Source of the DNA: Pseudomonadota bacterium
GTDB taxonomy: Bacteria; Pseudomonadota; Alphaproteobacteria; Rhizobiales; Beijerinckiaceae
Length of the DNA stretch: 29,778 bases
Assembly (NCBI GenBank): GCA_023386155.1
Contig: JAEWKH010000032.1
Coordinates: forward strand, 1-29,778
Reading direction: 5' to 3'
Shown here one piece after another: positions 14,081-22,252 of this stretch (positions are counted from its first letter, which is position 1; every line of letters begins with the position of its first letter). A program made the position numbers and the translations under genes. Below the pieces are notes generated by a model. The model did not search any database. It saw nothing but the letters and a program-made list of their open reading frames with translations, and was not told the DNA's origin.

Positions 14081-14995
14081 ATGGCGTCTTCCCCGAACTC
14101 CCTCGTTGCGACCCTCATCGCCAACCCGTCCCGACCGGTTCTCACGGACGAGGTCGTGGCAGGGGCTGCAGCAGCGGTCGGACAAGAGACGGAACGCGCA
14201 ATCCTTGCAAGCGGAATCGCAGCGGATCTGGTCCTTCCCGCGCCGGCCGAGGCGAAAGCCGTCGAGGCCGCCCTGCGCCGAGCCCTGGACGGCCAGCCCG
14301 TCGACATCGTGGTGCAGCCCCTGGCGACCCGGCGCAAGCGCCTGTTCCTGGCGGACATGGATTCCACCATGATCGGTCAGGAATGCATCGACGAGCTGGC
14401 CGATTACGTTGGGCTCAAGAAGGAGGTCTCCGAGATCACCGAACGGGCCATGCGCGGCGAGATCGCCTTCGAGCCGGCGCTTCGCGAGCGCGTGGCGCTG
14501 CTCAGGAACCTGCCGGTCAACGTGGTCGACGAGATCATCGAGAAGCGCATCACGCTCACGCCCGGCGGCCGCGCCCTCGTCCAGACCATGCGCGCCAACG
14601 GGGCCTATACCTGCCTCGTCTCCGGCGGCTTCACCCTGTTCACCGGCCCCATCGGGGCCAAGATCGGCTTCAACGAGCACCGCTCCAACCATCTGATCCT
14701 GGATGGCGAGAAGCTCGCGGGCCAGGTCGAGGAGCCGATCCTGGGCCGCGAGGCGAAGCTCGCGACCCTGATCGAGCTACGGACCCGCTTCGGCTTGAGC
14801 CATCACGAGACCATGGCCGTGGGCGACGGCGCCAACGACCTCGCCATGCTCGCCGAAGCAGGCCTCGGCGTGGCGTTCCACGCCAAGCCTGCCGTTGCGG
14901 CAGCGGCCCATGCCCGGATCGACCACGCGGATCTGTCGGCGCTGCTTTATGTGCAGGGGTATGGCGACGCGGACATCACGGCGCAGACGCGATGA
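14081..14995 (+). CDS. serB: phosphoserine phosphatase
   Basis: A 304-residue HAD-family enzyme that makes L-serine from phosphoserine. Motif I DMDSTMIGQE holds the phosphorylated Asp92, followed by ECIDELADYVGLKKEVSEITERAM; motif II is VSGGFTLF and motif IV GDGANDLAMLAEAGLGVAFHAKP. The N-terminal 80 residues resemble the ACT-like extension of long SerB proteins. It starts 15 bp from the divergent miaA GTG, so its promoter must lie within or at the start of miaA. It converges with the alpha/beta hydrolase gene with a 21-bp gap. Pairing of serB with miaA is a layout I recall from Hyphomicrobiales. Confidence 0.96.
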   Translation: MASSPNSLVATLIANPSRPVLTDEVVAGAAAAVGQETERAILASGIAADLVLPAPAEAKAVEAALRRALDGQPVDIVVQPLATRRKRLFLADMDSTMIGQECIDELADYVGLKKEVSEITERAMRGEIAFEPALRERVALLRNLPVNVVDEIIEKRITLTPGGRALVQTMRANGAYTCLVSGGFTLFTGPIGAKIGFNEHRSNHLILDGEKLAGQVEEPILGREAKLATLIELRTRFGLSHHETMAVGDGANDLAMLAEAGLGVAFHAKPAVAAAAHARIDHADLSALLYVQGYGDADITAQTR

Positions 14996-15016
14996 AGCCT
15001 GGCGCCGCGTTCGCCG

Positions 15017-15838
15017 TCAGCCTTGAATGAAGGTCAGGACGTCGTTGTTGAACCGATCGACCTGGAGCTGCGCCAGGCCGTGCGCTCCGCCGGGATAGAC
15101 CTTCAGCGTCGCGTTGGGCGCGATCTTCGACGAGATCATCGCGGATGCGACGATGGGCACGATCTGGTCGTCGTCGCCGTGCAGGATCAGGGTGGGCACG
15201 TCGAACTTCTTCAGGTCTTCGGTCAGGTCGGTCTCGGAGAACTGCTTGATGCAGTCATAGGCCGGCTTGATGCCGGCCTGCATGCCCTGGAGCCAGAAGT
15301 TCATGCGGATGCCCTCCGACACCTTCGCTCCCTCGCGGTTATAGCCGTAGAAGGGCATGCTGAGATCGTAGAAGAACTGTGACCGGTTTTCGTAGGTGTT
15401 CTTGCGCAGGTCGTCGAAGACCTCGATCGGCAAGCCCTTCGGATTGGCCTCCGTCTTCAGCATCAGAGGCGGGATCGCGCCGACCAGCACGATCTTGGCA
15501 ACCCGCTGCGTTCCGTGCCGGCCGATGTAGCGGGTGACCTCGCCTCCGCCGGTCGAGTGGCCGATGAGCACGATGTCCCGCAGGTTCAGCTGCTCGATCA
15601 GGGCGGCGAGATCGTCCGCGTAGGTGTCCATGTCGTTCCCGGCCCATGTCTGGGCCGAGCGCCCGTGGCCGCGCCGGTCATGCGCGACGACGCGATATCC
15701 GCGCTCGCCGAAGAACATCATCTGCGCATCCCAGGCATCCGCGCTCAGCGGCCATCCATGGGAGAAGACGATGGGCTGCCCTGAACCCCAATCCTTGTAG
15801 AAGATCTCTGTGCCGTCCTTGGTCTTGATCGTGCTCAT
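15017..15838 (-). CDS. alpha/beta hydrolase (non-heme chloroperoxidase/arylesterase-like)
   Basis: A 273-residue single-domain alpha/beta hydrolase. The oxyanion region is FSHGWPLSADAWDAQM (about 25-40), followed by AHDRRGHGRS, nucleophile GHSTGGGE with Ser95, acid residue in HGDDDQIVP (222-224) and His253 in GAHGL. These match the cofactor-free haloperoxidase/esterase group (CPO-like), which has esterase and sometimes perhydrolase activity; the natural substrate is unknown. No signal peptide is seen, so it is probably cytosolic. MSTIKTKDG was chosen as start because CAGGAGCAAGCC precedes it. It lies 222 bp after acs on the same strand with a hairpin between, so it is likely a separate unit. 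Confidence 0.93.
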   Translation of the reverse strand: MSTIKTKDGTEIFYKDWGSGQPIVFSHGWPLSADAWDAQMMFFGERGYRVVAHDRRGHGRSAQTWAGNDMDTYADDLAALIEQLNLRDIVLIGHSTGGGEVTRYIGRHGTQRVAKIVLVGAIPPLMLKTEANPKGLPIEVFDDLRKNTYENRSQFFYDLSMPFYGYNREGAKVSEGIRMNFWLQGMQAGIKPAYDCIKQFSETDLTEDLKKFDVPTLILHGDDDQIVPIVASAMISSKIAPNATLKVYPGGAHGLAQLQVDRFNNDVLTFIQG

Positions 15839-15974
15839 GGCTTGCTCCTGATCGCCCCACTGACATCGGGCTTCATTCTCGCGCGCACGGCAGAACGGCC
15901 GGCGGCTGTGGCCCATTTGCTTTGCAACAAACCGGATGCGGGATACTGGAACTGAACGAGGGGACGCGACCGGA

Positions 15975-16003
15975 TCGCCGGAGGAATCGAACCTCTCCGG
16001 CGA
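15975..16003. terminator. hairpin downstream of acs, possible terminator
   Basis: TCGCCGGAG (15975-15983) and CTCCGGCGA (15995-16003) form a perfect 9-bp stem with an 11-nt loop, about 60 bases after the acs stop. There is no T-run. On the minus strand the loop reads AGGTTCGATTC, which resembles a tRNA T-arm loop (TTCGATT), but no tRNA body surrounds it. Confidence 0.4.
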
Positions 16004-16060
16004 CCTGCAATGGAATCTATCCTGCCAAGGCGGGCCCTCGATGACAAGGGCGGGCGCTGA

Positions 16061-18004
16061 TCAGGTTTTATGCAGCTGGGCCCGCTCGACGATCTCGGCC
16101 ACCACCGACGGATCGGCGACCGTGGAGGTGTCGCCATGGTTCTCGTAATCGCCCGCGGCAATGCGCGTGAGGATCCGGCGCAGGATCTTTCCCGAGCGGT
16201 TCTTCGGGAGCTGCGGCGCCCATTCGATCCGGTCCGGAGTGGCGATCGGGCCGATGCGGGTGCGCACCGCCTGGACGAGGTCGCGGCGGAGCTCGTCGCT
16301 CTCCGCGATGCCCTCTTTCAGCGTGACGAAGGCGAAGATGCCCTGTCCCTTGATCTCGTGCGGCATGCCGACCACGGCGGCCTCCGCCACCGACGAATGC
16401 GAAGCCAGGGCGGATTCGACTTCCACGGTGCCGATCCGGTGGCCGGAAACGTTGATCACATCGTCCAGGCGGCCGGTGATCCAGTAATAGCCGTCCGCAT
16501 CGCGTCGCGCCCCGTCGCCCGTGAAGTAATAGCCCGGAAACGTGCTGAAATAGGTCTTCAGGAAGCGCTCGCGGTCGCCGAGAATGGTGCGGGCCTGCCC
16601 GGGCCAGGAACCGGCGAAGCAGAGATTGCCTGTTCCTTCGCCCTCGACGACGGACCCGTCGCCGCTCAGCAGGGCGGGACGGACGCCGAAGAAGGGCTTT
16701 GCGGCCGAGCCCGGCTTCAGGTCCATGGCGCCGGGCAGCGGGCACAGGAGAACGGCACCGGTCTCCGTCTGCCAATAGGTGTCGACGATCGGGCAGCGCC
16801 CTCCCCCGACGACCTCATGGTACCAGAGCCACGCCTCCGGGTTGATCGGCTCGCCCACCGAGCCCATGACGCGCAGGGACGACAGGTCGTGCTTTCGCAC
16901 CGGCCCTTCGCCGTCGCGCATGAGAGAGCGGATCGCGGTCGGCGCGGTGTAGAAGATGTTGACCTTGTAGGTCTCGATGATCTGCCACCAGCGGGATGAA
17001 GCCGGCCAGGTCGGGACGCCTTCGAACAGCACGATGGTGGCGCCGTTCGCGAGCGGCCCGTAGATCAGGTAGGTATGGGCCGTCACCCAGCCCACATCCG
17101 CCGTGCAGAAATGGATGTCGCCCGGGCGGTAATCGAACATCGCGCGGTAGCTCGCGGCCGCATGGACGAGATACCCGCCGGTGGTGTGCAGCATGCCCTT
17201 GGGCTTGCCGGTCGAGCCCGAGGTATAGAGCACGAAGAGCGGATCCTCGGCGCCGATCTCGACAGGAGGGCAATCCGCGGACACTTCGGCGAGAGCCTCG
17301 TCGTACCAGCGGTCGCGGCCGGCCGTCATGGGAACGTCCCGGCCCGTGCGGCGCACGACGAGCACATGCTCGACGAAGGGCAGGTCCTGCAACGCCGCAT
17401 CGGCGTTCTTCTTGAGCGGCACGTGCTTGCCGGCCCGCAGGCCCTCGTCGGCCGTGATCAGCACCCGCGAGCGGCAATCATCGATCCGGCCGGCCAGCGC
17501 CTCCGCCGAGAAGCCGCTGAACACGACCGAATGCACCGCGCCGATGCGGGCGCAGGCCAGCATGGCGGCGATAGCTTCCGGCACGACCGGGAGATAGACG
17601 CTGACGAAATCGCCCTTCCTGACCCCGAGCTTCTTCAGGGCGTTGGCCAGACGGGAGACCTCCTGCTGCAGGTCGCCCCAGGTGACCGTCCGCGTCTCGC
17701 CGGGCGTGTCGCCCTCCCACAGGATCGCGGCATCGTCGCCCCGGTCGCGGGCATGCCGGTCCAGGCAGTTGAAGGAAGCGTTCAGCGTTCCGTCGGAAAA
17801 CCACTCGATGGTCACGTCGTCCGGCGCGTAATGGGTGTTCTTCACCGTGGTGAAGGGCTTCACCCAGTCCAGGATCTGCGCCTGCTCGCGCCAGAAGCCT
17901 TCCGGATCGTCGAGGGAGCGCCGGTAAAGATCCTGGTAGGCCTGCGCGTCCACATGCGCGGTCGATTTCAGGCTTTCGGGAACGGGAAAGACGTGCTTGG
18001 TCAT
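16061..18004 (-). CDS. acs: acetyl-CoA synthetase (AMP-forming)
   Basis: A 647-residue enzyme that activates acetate to acetyl-CoA through acetyl-AMP. Adenylate-forming motifs are in order: YTSGSTGKPKGMLH (A3), GSVGEPINPEAW, DTYWQTETG (A5), YYFTGDGARRDADGYYWITGRLDDVINVSGHRIG (A7/A8), and C-terminal PKNRSGKILRRIL (A10) with the catalytic Lys that is acetylation-controlled in other bacteria. The length fits bacterial Acs (about 650). The frame is open upstream, but MTKHVFPVPE aligns with family N-termini and is preferred. It follows the degP terminator on the same strand, so it is a separate unit. It supports growth on acetate and overflow recovery. Confidence 0.96.
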   Translation of the reverse strand: MTKHVFPVPESLKSTAHVDAQAYQDLYRRSLDDPEGFWREQAQILDWVKPFTTVKNTHYAPDDVTIEWFSDGTLNASFNCLDRHARDRGDDAAILWEGDTPGETRTVTWGDLQQEVSRLANALKKLGVRKGDFVSVYLPVVPEAIAAMLACARIGAVHSVVFSGFSAEALAGRIDDCRSRVLITADEGLRAGKHVPLKKNADAALQDLPFVEHVLVVRRTGRDVPMTAGRDRWYDEALAEVSADCPPVEIGAEDPLFVLYTSGSTGKPKGMLHTTGGYLVHAAASYRAMFDYRPGDIHFCTADVGWVTAHTYLIYGPLANGATIVLFEGVPTWPASSRWWQIIETYKVNIFYTAPTAIRSLMRDGEGPVRKHDLSSLRVMGSVGEPINPEAWLWYHEVVGGGRCPIVDTYWQTETGAVLLCPLPGAMDLKPGSAAKPFFGVRPALLSGDGSVVEGEGTGNLCFAGSWPGQARTILGDRERFLKTYFSTFPGYYFTGDGARRDADGYYWITGRLDDVINVSGHRIGTVEVESALASHSSVAEAAVVGMPHEIKGQGIFAFVTLKEGIAESDELRRDLVQAVRTRIGPIATPDRIEWAPQLPKNRSGKILRRILTRIAAGDYENHGDTSTVADPSVVAEIVERAQLHKT

Positions 18005-18086
18005 GGCTCTGATCTGGCAGGATGGCTCGCAGGGAGCCTGCAATTCATGGCTCGATATCGCCATCCATCCCCGGATCAGGACGTTA

Positions 18087-18117
18087 TGTCAACCATATTG
18101 TTCGTTATTAAGAACGA
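18087..18117 (-). promoter_or_regulatory. acs upstream region: TTGACA box and small palindrome
   Basis: Between the degP terminator and acs lie a consensus -35 hexamer TTGACA (18092-18087) and, just upstream, the inverted repeat TCGTT/AACGA (18102-18106 with 18113-18117) around an A/T-rich centre. No good -10 box stands 16-18 bases after the TTGACA, so the exact promoter is unresolved. Confidence 0.35.
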
Positions 18118-18124
18118 TCCCGTC

Positions 18125-18151
18125 AAAGAAAAGGGCGGCTCATCGCCGCCC
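18125..18151 (-). terminator. degP terminator
   Basis: On the minus strand GGGCGGC (18151-18145) pairs with GCCGCCC (18139-18133) over a GATGA loop, followed by TTTTCTTT. This intrinsic terminator lies 27 bases after the protease stop and separates it from acs. Confidence 0.85.
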
Positions 18152-18177
18152 CATCCTCATAGGCCACGCTTGTGCGT

Positions 18178-19692
18178 CTATTCGATGGACAGAGCGACGA
18201 AGCGCACCTCGCCCTGGGCGTTCGCCACCAGGAGCAGGGCCGACTTCCGGCCCTGAGCCTTGAGGTCGTCGATCTTCTTGGTCACGTCGGCCGGGCTCGT
18301 TACCGGCTCCTGGTTGACCTCGACGATCACTTCGCCGGCCTGGATCCGTTTGTCCGAGGCATTCGAGTTCGGATCGACGCGGGTGATGACCACGCCCTTC
18401 AGGTCGTCCTTGAGGCTGAAGCGGCGGCGCAGCTCGTCCGTCATGCCGGACATGTTGAGGCCGAGCGCCTGACGGGTGGCCGTCGGGGTTTCGGTCGAAG
18501 GCTGCTGGAGGCTCGCCTGCTTCTCCGTGTCCTCGAGCCGGCCCAAGGTGACCTGCTTGGTCAGTTCCTGGCCCTTGCGGACGAGGGTCACGTCGACGGC
18601 CTTGCCGACGGGGGTCGATGCCACGATCCGCGGCAGGTCGCGGGAATCCTTGACCTCCTTGCCGTCGAAGCGAACGATCACGTCGCCGACCTCGAGCCCG
18701 GCCGGCTTGGCAGGACCCTTCTCGTCGACGCCCGCGATCAGGGCGCCGCGCGCCGTGCCGAGGTTCAGCGCCTCGGCGGTCGCGTCGTCCACGTTCTGGA
18801 TGCGCACGCCGAGCCATCCGCGACGGGTCTCGCCGAACTGGCGCAGCTGCTCGATGACGGGAACGGCCGTGGACGCGGGAACCGCGAAGCCGATGCCGAC
18901 CGAGCCGCCCGTGGGCGAGAGAATGGCCGTGTTGATGCCGATGACCTCGCCGTTCATGTTGAACAGCGGCCCGCCGGAATTGCCCTTGTTGATGGAAGCG
19001 TCGGTCTGGATGTAGTTGTCGTAGGGGCCGGACTCGATGTTGCGGCCACGGGCCGATATGATGCCTGCCGTCACGGAGCCGCCGAGGCCGAAGGGGTTGC
19101 CGATCGCCATCACCCAGTCGCCGGGACGGATGGCGTCGGAATCGCCGAACTTCACCGCCTTGAGCGGCTTGTCCGTCTTCACCTTCAGGACGGCCAGATC
19201 GACCTTGGAATCCTTGCCGATGATCTCGGCCTTCAGGCGCGAGCCGTCAGGGAAGATCACGCTGATGTCGTTGGCATCGCCGATCACGTGGTTGTTCGTC
19301 ACCACGATGCCCGACGGATCGATCACGAAACCTGAGCCGAGAGAGTTGGAGCTGCGCGGCCGCGAGGGGCTGCTGTCCCCGTTTCCGCCCTGGCCGCGAC
19401 GGTTGAAGAACTCCTCGAAGAGATCCTCGAACGGGGTGCCGGGCGGCAGCTGTGGCAGGGTCCGGTTGCGGGTCTCGACGGTGGTCGAGGCCGAGATGTT
19501 GACCACGGCCGGGGTGACCTCCGCGGCCAGATCGGCGAAGGATTCAGGCGCGGAGCGGGCAAAGGCCGGCAGCGGCACGGCGGCCGTCGCGACAATGGTG
19601 AAGACCGCGAAGCAGGACGCGGCCAGCCGGCGCAGGGGGCGCTGGGGCAGCGGCGTCTTGGAAGGCGCCAGCGCATTCGTGGCTGTGTTCAT
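18178..19692 (-). CDS. degP: Do-family periplasmic serine protease (DegP/MucD-like)
   Basis: A 504-residue protease/chaperone of the periplasm. A signal peptide covers about residues 1-46 (hydrophobic AASCFAVFTIVATAAVPLPAFA, cut after AFA). The trypsin-like domain has the triad His135 (VVTNNHVIG), Asp165 (KVDLAVLKV) and Ser239 (GNSGGPLF). Two PDZ domains follow, the first from about 290 (RGWLGVRIQNVD, then GLEVGDVIVRFDGKEV) and the second from about 400 (MSGMTDELRRRF, then IQAGEVIVEVNQEPV). The start MNTATNALAP has AGAGGG upstream. It follows the hflK-hflC-DUF2065 genes by 150 bp with its own promoter candidate and ends in a clear terminator. degQ or mucD would be alternative names. Confidence 0.95.
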   Translation of the reverse strand: MNTATNALAPSKTPLPQRPLRRLAASCFAVFTIVATAAVPLPAFARSAPESFADLAAEVTPAVVNISASTTVETRNRTLPQLPPGTPFEDLFEEFFNRRGQGGNGDSSPSRPRSSNSLGSGFVIDPSGIVVTNNHVIGDANDISVIFPDGSRLKAEIIGKDSKVDLAVLKVKTDKPLKAVKFGDSDAIRPGDWVMAIGNPFGLGGSVTAGIISARGRNIESGPYDNYIQTDASINKGNSGGPLFNMNGEVIGINTAILSPTGGSVGIGFAVPASTAVPVIEQLRQFGETRRGWLGVRIQNVDDATAEALNLGTARGALIAGVDEKGPAKPAGLEVGDVIVRFDGKEVKDSRDLPRIVASTPVGKAVDVTLVRKGQELTKQVTLGRLEDTEKQASLQQPSTETPTATRQALGLNMSGMTDELRRRFSLKDDLKGVVITRVDPNSNASDKRIQAGEVIVEVNQEPVTSPADVTKKIDDLKAQGRKSALLLVANAQGEVRFVALSIE

Positions 19693-19719
19693 CGAAAACC
19701 CTCTCTCGGAGAATAGGCA

Positions 19720-19751
19720 TATTAGATTGGTATCTGACCGCGCCATTCAAG
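19720..19751 (-). promoter_or_regulatory. candidate heat-shock (RpoH-type) promoter of degP
   Basis: On the minus strand CTTGAA (19751-19746) is followed after 15 bases by CCAATCTAATAT. CTTGAA is the -35 core of RpoH promoters, and the -10 resembles, imperfectly, the CCAT-type element. TAATAT is also a good sigma-70 -10 box, but lacks a matching -35 at 17 bases. A stress promoter would suit this gene; the assignment is inference. Confidence 0.4.
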
Positions 19752-19842
19752 CGGATATTAAGGCGGAAGCTTGACCGCCGCCTCTCCTTTGGCTCTCCGA
19801 ATCCCGTGACGGCGAGCCCAATCCGCTGTTCCGCACGATGCG

Positions 19843-20034
19843 CTAGCCAAACTGGCGCACCAGCCAAATGACCCCGACCCCGATCAGTGCCGAGATGATC
19901 CCGACGATCCGCATCTGATCGCTCGGGCTGTGGGCCGCCTCGTACATGGCTCGTCTCATGCCATCCGGGAAGGCCGCGAACAAAATGCCCTCGACCGCGA
20001 GAGCGAGGCCGAGGGCTGCAATCAAGTCCATCAT
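19843..20034 (-). CDS. DUF2065 family small membrane protein (YjeT-like)
   Basis: A 63-residue protein with two hydrophobic segments, residues 3-21 (DLIAALGLALAVEGILFAA) and 42-60 (RIVGIISALIGVGVIWLV), joined by a polar loop FPDGMRRAMYEAAHSPSDQM. This is the DUF2065 pattern, including the FP-G--R core. It starts 11 bp after the hflC stop, so it should be in the hflKC operon, as in many proteobacteria. Function is unknown; the context suggests a small partner of the membrane protease-control complex. A second ATG one codon in is possible. Confidence 0.9.
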   Translation of the reverse strand: MMDLIAALGLALAVEGILFAAFPDGMRRAMYEAAHSPSDQMRIVGIISALIGVGVIWLVRQFG

Positions 20035-20045
20035 CAGGGGCTAAT

Positions 20046-20978
20046 TTACTGGGCCGGCGCCGGCTGGGCCGGCGCTGGAGCAGGCTGGGTTGCGGCTCCG
20101 CGGCTCCGTTGACCGGTGGGGTCATTGAAATAGCGGAAGAAGTCCGAATCCGGGCTCAGCACGAGGCGGGTTTCCCCTCCCTTGAGACCGGCTTCATACG
20201 CCTGCATCGAGCGGAAGAAGGAGAAGAACTCCGGATCCTGCCCGAAAGCCTCGGCCAGAATGCGGTTCCGGTCCGCATCGCCCTGACCGCGCAGCTCCTC
20301 GGCCCGCTGATTGGCCTCGGCCCGGATGATCGTGGCCTCGCGCTCGGCCTTGGCCCGGATCGTCTGCGCCTGCTGCTGGCCGTTGGCGCGAAGGTCCGCC
20401 GCCTCGCGCTCACGCTCCGTGCGCATGCGCTGGTAGACGGCCTGGCTGTTCGCCGCGGGCAGGTCCACGCGGGTGAGACGCACGTCGATCATCTCGATGC
20501 CCAGGCTTCCCGCCTGACGGTTCACGTCGGCCTGGATGCGGTTCATCAGGTCCGCGCGCTCGGTGCGGACGATGGCATCGCGGGACGCGCTCGCCAGGAT
20601 GTTGCGCATGGCCGAGTTGGTGAAGCTCTGCAGGCGCTGGTTGGCTAGCGCGATATTGCCGACGGCCTGATAGAACCGCAGCGGATCGACGATGCGATAG
20701 CGGGTGAAGGCATCGACCTCCAGGTTCTGCCGGTCAGCCGACAGAAGGGTCTGAACCGGCAGGTCGAGGTCGAGCACGCGCTTCTCGAAATAGATCACCG
20801 TGTCGATCAGCGGCATCTTGAACTTCAGGCCCGGCTCCGAGATCGCGGACTGAACCGCGCCGAAGCGCAGCACCAGCGCATACTGGGTCTGCTGCACGAT
20901 GAAGATCGCGCTGTAGAGCACGATGGCGGCGAGCGCCACGGCAATCAGGAGCACCGTGCGAAGAGTAGTCCCGTTCAT
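20046..20978 (-). CDS. hflC: protease modulator HflC
   Basis: A 310-residue SPFH/band-7 protein that with HflK forms a large inner-membrane assembly around FtsH and modulates its proteolysis. One N-terminal membrane segment (about residues 7-28, VLLIAVALAAIVLYSAIFIV) precedes the periplasmic band-7 domain, which shows QYALVLRFGAVQ, EPGLKFKMPLIDTVIYFEKRVLDLD and a long charged helix from about residue 180 (RMRTEREREAADLRANGQQQAQ). DRNRILAEAFGQDPEFFSFFRSMQAYE is typical for HflC. A Pro/Ala/Gln tail ends the protein. Its start overlaps the hflK stop by 4 bases (ATGA), indicating coupled translation and roughly equal amounts. Confidence 0.96.
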   Translation of the reverse strand: MNGTTLRTVLLIAVALAAIVLYSAIFIVQQTQYALVLRFGAVQSAISEPGLKFKMPLIDTVIYFEKRVLDLDLPVQTLLSADRQNLEVDAFTRYRIVDPLRFYQAVGNIALANQRLQSFTNSAMRNILASASRDAIVRTERADLMNRIQADVNRQAGSLGIEMIDVRLTRVDLPAANSQAVYQRMRTEREREAADLRANGQQQAQTIRAKAEREATIIRAEANQRAEELRGQGDADRNRILAEAFGQDPEFFSFFRSMQAYEAGLKGGETRLVLSPDSDFFRYFNDPTGQRSRGAATQPAPAPAQPAPAQ

Positions 20979-22117
20979 CGCGTGGCTCCCTGCGGGTTCG
21001 CGGCATTGCCCTGCGGCTGCGGGCGTTGGGGTTGCTGGGTCAGAGGCAGGAAGGGCACGACGCCCTGCCCGTTCTGGTCGACGATGATCTTCTCGACGCC
21101 GCCATAGACGCGCTCCATGGTCTCGAGGAAGATGCGCTCGCGGCTGATATCCGGAGCCTTGCGGTACTCCTCGTAGACTTGGCGGAAGCGGGCCGCCTGA
21201 CCGGTCGCATCGGCCACCGACTGCTCGCGATAGGCCTCGGCCTGCTGGACGATGCGGGCAGCCTCGCCTCGGGCTTCGGGAACCACGCGGCTGGCGAAGG
21301 CCCCGGCCTCGTTTTGGACGCGCACCGCGTCCTGCTGGGCGGCGTTCACGTCGAAGAAGGCCTGACGGACATCGGCCGGCGGCTGGACGGCCTGGAGCTG
21401 GACCACGTTGATCAGGACGCCGGCGCCATAGGCATCGAGCGCCTCCTGCATGATCTGGCGGACCTCCTGGGCGATGCTCGCCTGCTCGGTCGTCAGGATG
21501 GCCTGGATGTTGCGGCGGCCGATGACCTCGCGCATGGCGCTCTCGGCCACGGACTTGATGGTGCCATCGGGGTTCTGGAGATTGAAGACGTAATCCTGCG
21601 GACGGGCGGGATTGATCTGCCAGACCGCGTCAAAATCGATGTCGACGATGTTTTCGTCGGCGGTCAGCATGAGGCTTTCCTCGATCACGTCACGGGCGCG
21701 TCCCTGCCCGGTCGGCGTGGAGCGGTAGCCCACCTCGACGCGCTGCTGGGCGGTGACGTTGGGCTTCAATACGCGCCCGACCGGGTAAGGCAGGTTGTAG
21801 CGCAGGCCCTCGCCCGAGGTTCCCGTGTACTTGCCGAAGATCAGGTTGATGCCGACCTCGTTGGGCCGCACCGTGTAGAAGCCGGTGAGCAACCAGACGG
21901 CGATCACGCCCAGGACGAGGATGATCAGCCCCCTGCCCCCCATGGAGCCCCCGGGGATGAAGTCTTTCAGGCGATCCTGGCTGCGGCGCAGGATATCTTC
22001 AAGATCTGGCGGGGATCCGTTCCCCTGCGGGCCGGAGCCCCACGGGCTCTTGCCCCCTCCCGATCCGCCGCGTTGGCCCCAGGGGCCACCGCCGCCGCTT
22101 TGGTTACTCCAAGGCAT
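20975..22117 (-). CDS. hflK: FtsH protease activity modulator HflK
   Basis: A 380-residue partner of HflC. The N-terminus is Gly/Pro/Ser rich (about residues 1-35, with PWG repeats), followed by DLEDILRRSQDRLKDF, one membrane segment at about 63-82 (LIILVLGVIAVWLLTGFYTV), and a band-7 domain beginning RPNEVGINLIFGKYTG with EGLRYNLPYPVGRV. A long helical region follows (about 240-310, VQNEAGAFASRVVPEARGEAARIVQQAEAY). The C-terminus is rich in Gln/Pro. The start has AGGAAAGG upstream. It is 135 bp after folA on the same strand and heads the hflK-hflC-DUF2065 unit. Confidence 0.96.
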   Translation of the reverse strand: MPWSNQSGGGGPWGQRGGSGGGKSPWGSGPQGNGSPPDLEDILRRSQDRLKDFIPGGSMGGRGLIILVLGVIAVWLLTGFYTVRPNEVGINLIFGKYTGTSGEGLRYNLPYPVGRVLKPNVTAQQRVEVGYRSTPTGQGRARDVIEESLMLTADENIVDIDFDAVWQINPARPQDYVFNLQNPDGTIKSVAESAMREVIGRRNIQAILTTEQASIAQEVRQIMQEALDAYGAGVLINVVQLQAVQPPADVRQAFFDVNAAQQDAVRVQNEAGAFASRVVPEARGEAARIVQQAEAYREQSVADATGQAARFRQVYEEYRKAPDISRERIFLETMERVYGGVEKIIVDQNGQGVVPFLPLTQQPQRPQPQGNAANPQGATR

Positions 22118-22252
22118 AGGACGCCTTTCCTCACTCTTTAAAGACCGGCTGGACAGCCGCTGGAATCTTAAGACGGTTGTTGGTGTTGCCTCTTCCGCCT
22201 GTCAAGCCTGCGAATTGGGGATTGCGAACGCCTTCGTCAACCTTGGACAGGA

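Noticed and set aside
13133..14692. A 519-residue reading of miaA
   Set aside because: The upstream part is antisense to serB and shows no family similarity; MiaA homology starts at the GTG at 14065.
15940..16060. A tRNA gene around the T-arm-like hairpin downstream of acs
   Set aside because: No D-arm, anticodon arm or acceptor stem can be drawn around the element, and no CCA or suitable 7-bp closing stem is present.
16061..19692. A shared acs-degP operon
   Set aside because: A clear intrinsic terminator (18125-18151) lies between them, and there are 173 bp of intergenic sequence, so they are separate units.
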